Assembly: GCA_050115555.1 (NCBI GenBank)
Contig: JASFQI010000056.1
Location: 1 to 19,723 of the forward strand
Origin: JASFQI01 sp050115555
GTDB lineage: Bacteria; Desulfobacterota; DSM-4660; Desulfatiglandales; HGW-15
Reading direction: 5' to 3'
DNA: 19,723 nt
Part shown: piece after piece, positions 14,569 through 19,723 of the stretch
Numbering within the stretch: position 1 is the first letter of the stretch
How the letters are laid out: each line of letters opens with the position of its first letter
Program-made: the position numbers and the translations under genes
Notes under the pieces: model-generated
Databases searched by the model: none
Seen by the model: the letters and a program-made list of their open reading frames with translations, nothing else
Told to the model about the DNA's origin: nothing

Positions 14569-15369
14569 CTAGGCAGCCTCCAGTTTCCCGGCCCTGTAAG
14601 CCTTCAGATAGTCCCCGCAGAATGCATCGCGGCCGATCAGCATCTCCGCTGCGATCAGCCGGGCCATGTTGCGCATGTCCAGGGGGTTCAAGATGGCCCC
14701 GTCCAGGCCCCTGGCTACGGCCATGGCCAGAAACGTCTCATTGATGAACGCCCGGTTGGGCAGGCCGTAGGAGACGTTGGACATGCCGCATACGGTGTGA
14801 ACACCCGGCCAGGCCCTCCCGATCCGTTCCACGGCCTCCAGAAACTCCACCCCGTACTGCGTGTTCGTGGCGACCGGTTGGACCAGGGGATCGAGAAAGA
14901 TGTCCTCCAAGGCAATCCCGGCACCGGTCAGCCCGTGGATCAGTCGCTCGGCAATGTGCATCCGCTCGTCGCACGTCTCAGGCATGCCCTCGTCGGACAT
15001 GCAGAGCGCAACGACCCGGCACGCCGCCCCCTGAATCAAGGGCAGCAGGGTATCGTAGCGTTCCTTTTCCAGAGAGATGGAGTTGATCATCGGTACTCCC
15101 TGGTGAACGCCCCAGGCCGCTTCGATGGCCTCGGGATTCGGGCTGTCCAGGCTGCAGGGAGACCCTGTCGCATTCTGGACCACCTCCACAAGCCACGGAA
15201 GGAGCTCGGCCTCCCGATCCGGGTAGATCCCGGCATTCACGTCCACATACTGGGCCCCTGCCGCGACCTGGTCCACGGCCAGGCGCCTGATGGCCCCGCT
15301 GTCTTGCGCATCGATGGCCGCGGCCACGGACTTGCGGGACGCGTTGATCAATTCGCCCACAATCAGCAT
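14569..15369 (-). CDS. Methyl-corrinoid:tetrahydrofolate methyltransferase (MtgA/MtqA/MtrH-like)
   Basis: 266-residue pterin-binding TIM barrel. It should move the methyl group from the methylated corrinoid protein to tetrahydrofolate, passing it to central one-carbon metabolism. Methyl-H4folate-binding features are all present: GELINASRKSV at the N terminus, YVDVNAG (41-47), SLDSPNP (73-79), MINSIS (94-99) and GMSNVSYGLP (195-204), the last being a signature shared with AcsE and MtgA. The length matches MtgA-type enzymes, which lack the homocysteine and activation modules of MetH. ATG 15369 has AGAGGT about five bases upstream. It follows the corrinoid-protein gene by 94 bases. MtgA-type use of free H4folate is inferred from context and length, because MetH-like and MtrH-like members share this fold. 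Confidence 0.9.
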   Translation of the reverse strand: MLIVGELINASRKSVAAAIDAQDSGAIRRLAVDQVAAGAQYVDVNAGIYPDREAELLPWLVEVVQNATGSPCSLDSPNPEAIEAAWGVHQGVPMINSISLEKERYDTLLPLIQGAACRVVALCMSDEGMPETCDERMHIAERLIHGLTGAGIALEDIFLDPLVQPVATNTQYGVEFLEAVERIGRAWPGVHTVCGMSNVSYGLPNRAFINETFLAMAVARGLDGAILNPLDMRNMARLIAAEMLIGRDAFCGDYLKAYRAGKLEAA

Positions 15370-15415
15370 GAAAGACCTCTGGTTTTCTATTGCTCATTGC
15401 CGGGGGCGGTTATGG

Positions 15416-15434
15416 GTTCGCCTTCCCGGCGAAC
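15416..15434. repeat. Intergenic hairpin between the corrinoid-protein and methyltransferase genes
   Basis: GTTCGCC-TTCCC-GGCGAAC is a perfect 7-bp stem with a 5-base loop in the 94-base spacer. No T-run follows on the minus strand, so termination is unlikely. It could stabilise or process the upstream mRNA segment so that the corrinoid protein is made in excess. Confidence 0.55.
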
Positions 15435-15463
15435 GCACCCCTGCCGGGATGGAGACGATCCGC

Positions 15464-16090
15464 CTACCCGGCCAGCAAACGACGTGCGAGCGGCACGGCC
15501 TGGGACGCGTCCCCGGCATATCCATCCGCCCCGATCTTTTCGGCGTACTCCTCGGTGATGGGCGCCCCGCCCACCATAATCTTTACGGAGAACCCGTTTT
15601 CCCGAAACCGGGCCACGGTCTCCTGCATGGCCGGCATGGTCGTGGTCAAGAGCGCGGAGAGGGCGAGGATGTCCGCCTGGTTTTCCTCCACAGCCTGAAC
15701 AAAGGCCTCGGTCGATACGTCCACACCCAGGTCCACGACCTGGAACCCGGCCCCCTTCAACATCATCTTGACCAGGCTTTTGCCGATGTCATGAAGATCC
15801 CCTTTGACCGTGCCGATGACCACAGTCCCCGCAGACCGGGTGTCGCTTTCCGTGAGGAGCGGCTTGAGCACGTCGAGCCCGGTCTGTGCAATTTGCGCCG
15901 CTTGAAGCATCTCCGGGATGAACAACTCCCCCCGGCTGAAGCGCTCTCCCACCTCGTCCAGGGCCGCAATGAGACCGCTGTTCAGGATCTCCGTAATCTC
16001 GGTCCCCGCGTCCAGCTCCTGTTGGACCAGGCCGGCCATGTCCTTGGCCTGGAATTCTAGCACGGACTGGTAGATATCCTGGATCGCCAT
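15464..16090 (-). CDS. Corrinoid (cobalamin-binding) methyl-carrier protein, MtbC/MttC/MtqC family
   Basis: 208-residue cytoplasmic carrier that shuttles a methyl group on cobalt between the MttB-type enzyme and the tetrahydrofolate methyltransferase. The N-terminal helical cap domain includes GLIAALDEVGERFSRGELFI and PEMLQAAQ. The Rossmann B12-binding domain has the base-off ligand motif GDLHDIG (97-103, His100), LSALLTTTM near 143-151 and VGGAPITEEYAEKIGADGYA near the end. Length and order match MttC/MtbC/MtqC proteins. ATG 16090 has GGAGG seven bases upstream. It is the first catalytic gene after the XRE-cupin regulator. No RamA-type corrinoid-activating protein is present in this window, so reactivation must be encoded elsewhere. 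Confidence 0.93.
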   Translation of the reverse strand: MAIQDIYQSVLEFQAKDMAGLVQQELDAGTEITEILNSGLIAALDEVGERFSRGELFIPEMLQAAQIAQTGLDVLKPLLTESDTRSAGTVVIGTVKGDLHDIGKSLVKMMLKGAGFQVVDLGVDVSTEAFVQAVEENQADILALSALLTTTMPAMQETVARFRENGFSVKIMVGGAPITEEYAEKIGADGYAGDASQAVPLARRLLAG

Positions 16091-16238
16091 GCCATTTCCT
16101 CCCTCTCACCCTATGACGTCGCCACGCAATCAACCCGGTCCAGGACGGGTCGTTTTCTGAAGGAACGCGCGGTCGCGTCCTGGATTCCCTGAACATCCTG
16201 CGGCCCCTTCCAGAAAATCGGCCTTCCGCTTTTCCGCC

Positions 16239-16793
16239 TTACCAGGAAGGGGGGCATGCCGCCCACACCACGGTGCAAGGCTCCTCGCCCTCGTTGATCC
16301 AGGAGTGTGGCAGCAGGCACGAGTAATAGAACGAGGACAGGGCCTGAATCCGGTACACATGATCCCCCACTGTCAGCGTCATCTCTCCGGTCAGGACCAC
16401 ACCGAACTCTTCACCGGGGTGCGCGAACATCTCGTGGCTTCCGCCCCCGGGTTGAATCACCGTGTAAAACGGCTGCATCTGCTTGTTTCCCGCGATCCGT
16501 ACCATCTGCCGGATGCTCGCGCTCCAGCCGGGCATGTCCACGTGGGTCCACATGGTCTCCGGAAGGACCATGGGATCGTCGATCAGCTCGTCGATGAAAA
16601 AGTCCACCACCCGGTGATCCAGGGCCCTGGCCAGGCTTCGAAGGTTCACGATCGACGGGGACGCCTTTCCGTTCTCCACCTGGGAGATAAACGCGGCGGA
16701 CACGCCCACCTCATCTGCGAGCTGTTGAAGGGTCAGGCCCTTCTGGGTACGCCACTCGTTCAACAGTCGACCAATGGTCTCGTTCTCCTGCAC
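16239..16793 (-). CDS. XRE-type HTH regulator with C-terminal cupin domain
   Basis: 184-residue transcription factor. Residues about 8-62 form an XRE helix-turn-helix (WRTQKGLTLQQLADEVGVS and AFISQVENGKASPSIVNL). Residues about 100-180 form a cupin_2 sensor with FAHPGEEFGVVLTGEMTLTV and a closing PHSWINEGEEPCTVVW. Related XRE-cupin proteins control amine, polyamine or sulfonate catabolism and may bind the substrate in the cupin barrel. The start is GTG 16793, with AGGAGG five bases upstream. It is the first gene of the minus-strand catabolic set and is divergent from the SPL-like/HpbD operon across a 342-base AT-rich region, so it could control both. The stop lies 148 bases before the corrinoid-protein gene. 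Confidence 0.9.
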   Translation of the reverse strand: MQENETIGRLLNEWRTQKGLTLQQLADEVGVSAAFISQVENGKASPSIVNLRSLARALDHRVVDFFIDELIDDPMVLPETMWTHVDMPGWSASIRQMVRIAGNKQMQPFYTVIQPGGGSHEMFAHPGEEFGVVLTGEMTLTVGDHVYRIQALSSFYYSCLLPHSWINEGEEPCTVVWAACPPSW

Positions 16794-17135
16794 ACCTTCC
16801 TCCTCTCAGAGGAGCTTGCGATATATTCAGTATTAGTTAAAATGTTAAGTACAGTTTAATATTGCTCCTGTCAAGAGGAAAATTTCTTCATTTTTGTGTT
16901 TTTTGGTTGCGGCTTGTACGAAAACCCTATTTTGCCGCGGATCTCGAACGTGATAAGATAAAAGAAAACCGTGCCGGAAGAAGCCCGGAATCGAGAGATT
17001 CACTCGTCGTTTGAACGAGCCCTAACGCTCCTGGCAGCGCTCGAGCGGGTTTTCGTAAGATCATCCACCACCCCCTGGAGGCGTCCGTGCCCCGGTAAAC
17101 GAGTTCCGGAGCAGGAAACCGGATAGAGGCCTTTT
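16794..17135. promoter_or_regulatory. Divergent control region between the XRE-cupin gene and the radical SAM/HpbD operon
   Basis: No gene is supported in these 342 bases. The left third is strikingly AT-rich for this genome. It has spaced GTTAA-like repeats at 16836-16840, 16844-16848 and 16854-16859 (GTTTAA), fitting a multi-site operator. Minus-strand promoter candidates are TTAACA (16848-16843) with TATATC (16825-16820) at 17-base spacing, and a perfect but unpaired TTGACA (16874-16869). A possible plus-strand promoter is TTGCCG (16932-16937) with TAAGAT (16954-16959) at 16 bases. A palindrome CGCTCGAGCG lies at 17038-17047. Confidence 0.5.
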
Positions 17136-18341
17136 GTGAATCCCTCCCCGAATCAGAAATCCTCGAAGGCATCCTGGAAACCCCGGGAGATCATCGTCCA
17201 TGAAGCGGTCCGTGAAGACGAGGTGACCCGCCACATCCTCTCCCAATGCCCGAAGACCCCGGTTCACTTCGTGAACTCGGGCAATCCCCGGGCCATTGTG
17301 GAGGCATCGGACGTCCTCGGGCAGGCGGGCGGCGCCATGCTCGACAAAATCCTGGCCGGCAAGCAGGTGCTCTACGTGGCACCGGCCACCCAGGTCGTGG
17401 ACACGTTTCACATGCCGGACGAGCGAACGGTCTGCCCGGATTTCGATCGCCTGAAGCTGGCCTCCAACGGCTGCTACTACCGGTGCGACTGGTGTTACCT
17501 CAAGCTGACCTACCGGGCCGCCTTTCCCTTCATTACGGTCCGGGCCCAGTACAACCGCATCAAGGAGCTGCTCCACAAGAGGCTCGCCAGGACGCTGGAT
17601 CCGATGATCTTCAACACCGGCGAGCTGGCCGACTCCCTCTCTCTGGAGCACCTGACCGGCGCAGCCCGGACCTTCATCCCCTGGATCGGGAACACGGAGA
17701 ACGGCCACCTCTTCCTGCTCACCAAGAGCGACAACGTCGACCCCATCCTGGACCTGGATCACAACGGCCACACGTTCCTGGCCTGGACCCTGAACGCCCC
17801 GTCCGTATCCCGAAAGTTCGAAATCGGCGCCCCACCCTTTGAGCGTCGTCTTGAAGCCGCTTCCAAGGCCCAGGAGGCCGGGTACCCGGTGAGAATCCGG
17901 CTGGATCCCATTGTCCCGTTCGAGGGATGGAAAGAGGCCTATGCCGAGACCATTGCACGCATCCTCGAGACCGTCGACCCGGAGCGCATTACCCTCGGGA
18001 CCCTTCGCTTCGAGGAAGGGTTTTTCAACATGAGGCACTCCCTCCTGACCACCGGCCCCGATCTCCCCCGGTTGATGGAGACTATGGAGCCCATGTTCCC
18101 GCCCAAACGATTTCGTCGGGCCAAGAGGCCGAAAGCCGGCAAGTACAGCTTCCCCGAGGCCCAGCGGATCGAGATCTTTTCCTTCATTCTTCGCGAGATT
18201 CGAAAGCATCCGGCCGGGGAAACCGCCCGGCTCGCCCTGTGCAAGGAATCCGCGCGCGTCTGGAAGAAGACCGGACTCCCCCTGTCCACGTGCAGCTGCG
18301 TCTGTCAGCTCGACTCCGTAGACATGAGAAGCACGCCCTGA
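17136..18341 (+). CDS. Spore photoproduct lyase-like (SPL family) radical SAM protein
   Basis: 401-residue protein of the SPL-like radical SAM family. The cluster motif is GCYYRCDWCYL, C-x3-C-x2-C at Cys113, Cys117 and Cys120, which would bind a [4Fe-4S] cluster and generate a 5'-deoxyadenosyl radical from SAM. PVRIRLDPIVPFEGW and ERITLGTLRF fit the later strands of the partial barrel. The C terminus has a further Cys cluster (STCSCVCQLDS). True SPL repairs spore DNA; members in non-spore-formers are mostly uncharacterised. The gene is the first of a two-gene operon with hpbD, whose start follows the stop by 11 bases. The start is GTG, with GAGG six bases upstream. A role in betaine catabolism, rather than DNA repair, is suggested only by context. 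Confidence 0.85.
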   Translation: MNPSPNQKSSKASWKPREIIVHEAVREDEVTRHILSQCPKTPVHFVNSGNPRAIVEASDVLGQAGGAMLDKILAGKQVLYVAPATQVVDTFHMPDERTVCPDFDRLKLASNGCYYRCDWCYLKLTYRAAFPFITVRAQYNRIKELLHKRLARTLDPMIFNTGELADSLSLEHLTGAARTFIPWIGNTENGHLFLLTKSDNVDPILDLDHNGHTFLAWTLNAPSVSRKFEIGAPPFERRLEAASKAQEAGYPVRIRLDPIVPFEGWKEAYAETIARILETVDPERITLGTLRFEEGFFNMRHSLLTTGPDLPRLMETMEPMFPPKRFRRAKRPKAGKYSFPEAQRIEIFSFILREIRKHPAGETARLALCKESARVWKKTGLPLSTCSCVCQLDSVDMRSTP

Positions 18342-18352
18342 GGAGACACTCC

Positions 18353-19459
18353 ATGCGCATTGAAGCCGTTCACGTGTATCAACACGATCTACCCGTGGTG
18401 GGAGGGTCCTACCGCATGGCCAGTACCGAGGTGTCGTCCGTGGATACGACCCTCGTCCGCCTGGTGACGGACACCGGGCTCACCGGTGCAGGGGAGACGT
18501 GCCCGGTCGGCCCGGTGTATCAGCCGCAGCACGCGCTCGGAGCGCGTGCCGCGCTCCAGGAAATGGGCCCTCACCTTCTCGGCCGGGATCCCCTGCTCAT
18601 CGAGCAAGTGCGTGAGACCATGGATCGGACGTTGAACGGGTCGGCGTATGCCAAGGCCGCGGTGGACATCGCCTTGTGGGATCTCGCTGGAAAGGCTTAC
18701 GGGGTGCGGGTCTGCGACCTGCTCGGCGGTCCCTTTCGGGAGCGTGTGCCTTCCTACTATGCCATGGGCGTTGCACCGCCGGACGAGGCGGCAAGGATCG
18801 CGCGGGACCGCCAGGCCCAGGGGTTCCGAAGGCTGCAGCTCAAGGTCGGCGGCCGTCCCCTGGAAGAGGACGTCGCGGCGATTCGAAAGGTCTGCGAGGT
18901 ATTGGAACCGGGTGTGGGACTGGCCGTGGACGCGAACCGTGGCTTCACGTCCCGGGACGCCCTTCTGGTGTCGCTTCAATGCCGCGACCTTCCCTTTGTC
19001 CTGGAGCAGCCCTGCTCCACATACGAGGAGGTCCTGGCCCTCCGCGGCCGAATCCCCCACCCCGTTTTCCTGGACGAGTGCGCCGAAGACCTCCGTGTAG
19101 TTTTGCGGGCCATTGGGGATCGCGCAGTGGACGGGTTCGGGCTCAAGGTCACCCGGGTGGGCGGCATCAGCCCCATGCGCACGATTCGGGACGTCTGCCG
19201 TGCGGCGGGGCTTCCCATCACCTGCGACGATTCTTGGGGCGGGGATGTGATTGCCGCGGCCTGCGTACACCTCGGGGCCACTGTGGCCCCTGCGCTCTTT
19301 GAGGGCACGTGGATCGCAGCCCCTTACATCGAAGGTCACTACGAGCCGAATCAGGGCATCTACATCGAGCAAGGGGAAATCCCGCTGCCCCAGGGACCGG
19401 GTCTGGGCGTGACTCCGGACTTCGAGCGGTTCGGCGATCCGGTGCTGAGCTTCGGGTAA
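18353..19459 (+). CDS. hpbD: 4-hydroxyproline betaine / proline betaine 2-epimerase-like enzyme (HpbD, enolase superfamily)
   Basis: 368-residue member of the mandelate racemase/muconate lactonising subgroup. From memory, the sequence closely resembles HpbD of Pelagibaca bermudensis: HVYQHDLPV at the start, GETCPVGPVYQPQHALGARA, LQLKVGGRP, EQPC and CDDSWGGDVIAAAC. Catalytic bases are Lys164 (QLKVG) and Lys265 (FGLKVTR); metal ligands are Asp193, Glu218 and Asp241. Tyr56 and Trp320 sit at the positions I recall as the cation-pi cage for the quaternary ammonium in HpbD, which supports a betaine substrate over a dipeptide or sugar acid. The enzyme would epimerise C2 of (4-hydroxy)proline betaine. 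ATG 18353 has GAGGAG eight bases upstream, overlapping the radical SAM stop codon. Hydroxyproline versus proline betaine cannot be separated from sequence. Confidence 0.9.
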   Translation: MRIEAVHVYQHDLPVVGGSYRMASTEVSSVDTTLVRLVTDTGLTGAGETCPVGPVYQPQHALGARAALQEMGPHLLGRDPLLIEQVRETMDRTLNGSAYAKAAVDIALWDLAGKAYGVRVCDLLGGPFRERVPSYYAMGVAPPDEAARIARDRQAQGFRRLQLKVGGRPLEEDVAAIRKVCEVLEPGVGLAVDANRGFTSRDALLVSLQCRDLPFVLEQPCSTYEEVLALRGRIPHPVFLDECAEDLRVVLRAIGDRAVDGFGLKVTRVGGISPMRTIRDVCRAAGLPITCDDSWGGDVIAAACVHLGATVAPALFEGTWIAAPYIEGHYEPNQGIYIEQGEIPLPQGPGLGVTPDFERFGDPVLSFG

Positions 19460-19644
19460 ATCCCAGCCCCGAAACTCCACGACCCCGTCCTGTCGGCTAC
19501 CCCTGTGGAGAAAAAAAGCATTGGATCGCAGGGACCGGCTCCGGAAGCCGGCCCGGGAGCTCAGGAACGATCCCCCTGCAACCCCGGAGCCCGGATGCCT
19601 TTTCAAACCCTTACACCCACACCTTCACCTCCACATGATTTTCG
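19460..19644. other. Intergenic region downstream of hpbD with inverted repeats
   Basis: No gene is supported here. CTCCAC/GTGGAG forms a 6-bp inverted repeat with a 24-base gap and is followed by seven As (19511-19517). A tighter hairpin CCGGCT-CCGGA-AGCCGG is at 19535-19551. Neither has a T-run on the plus strand, so no clear rho-independent terminator for hpbD is visible. The region separates convergent genes. Confidence 0.45.
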
Positions 19645-19723
19645 CTACTTGGTGGTCATGGTCCAGACCCCGTCCCAGTCCGGGCCGGGCGGTTCCTCTA
19701 GGAAGTGCCTGCAGCGGAGGGCG
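19645..19723 (-). CDS. C-terminal fragment of an unidentified protein, cut by the window edge
   Basis: On the minus strand an open frame enters from the right edge and ends at TAG (19647-19645). It encodes about 25 residues, ending in EEPPGPDWDGVWTMTTK. The composition looks like a real protein end rather than a chance frame, and convergence on hpbD fits. I do not recognise the family from this fragment. Confidence 0.45.
   Translation of the reverse strand, partial: ALRCRHFLEEPPGPDWDGVWTMTTK

Noticed and set aside
16161..16180. Terminator after the XRE-cupin gene (ACGCG-CGGT-CGCGT hairpin)
   Set aside because: The stem is short and no T-run follows on the minus strand, so it is more likely a chance GC palindrome or a minor mRNA structure.

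Overview
This GC-rich window reads as part of the genome of a strictly anaerobic bacterium. A sulfate reducer or syntroph of the Desulfobacterota is most likely, an inference from the tungsten-type aldehyde oxidoreductase, the corrinoid methyl-transfer genes, the four-cluster ferredoxin and the stand-alone DHH-CBS protein. I see no rRNA, tRNA, CRISPR array or insertion sequence.

Layout. (1) Bases 280-3818, plus strand: a DHH/DHHA1 phosphoesterase with two CBS domains, then a SulP anion transporter with STAS and cyclic-nucleotide-binding-like domains. (2) 3837-4307, minus: a glycine-zipper lipoprotein behind a good sigma-70-type promoter. (3) 4800-8619, minus: a MarR regulator followed by a ProV-ProW-ProX betaine-type ABC importer that ends in a strong terminator. 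(4) 8949-16793, minus: an XRE-cupin regulator, a corrinoid protein, a methyl-tetrahydrofolate methyltransferase, an FAD amine oxidoreductase, an MttB-family methyltransferase without pyrrolysine, a four-cluster ferredoxin, an aldehyde:ferredoxin oxidoreductase (AOR) and a MoaD/ThiS-like sulfur carrier. (5) 17136-19459, plus and divergent from the XRE-cupin gene: an SPL-like radical SAM protein and an enolase-superfamily enzyme that closely resembles HpbD, 4-hydroxyproline betaine 2-epimerase. (6) The right edge holds the C-terminal codons of an unidentified minus-strand gene.

Read together, regions 3-5 look like an oxygen-independent locus for quaternary amines, most likely proline betaine and/or hydroxyproline betaine. 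The importer brings the betaine in. HpbD interconverts its stereoisomers. MttB, the corrinoid protein and the MtgA-type enzyme move one N-methyl group to tetrahydrofolate. The FAD enzyme could remove the next methyl group or oxidise the ring. AOR with its ferredoxin could oxidise an aldehyde from the pathway. Aerobic HpbD pathways use an oxygen-dependent Rieske demethylase; here a corrinoid demethylase appears to take its place. The roles of AOR and of the SPL-like protein are the least explained and most interesting parts.

Regulatory sequence is rich. The marR promoter is overlapped by an imperfect inverted repeat, and a terminator-like hairpin lies in the marR leader. The AOR operon ends in tandem hairpins. 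An AT-rich divergent region separates the XRE-cupin gene from the radical SAM/HpbD operon.
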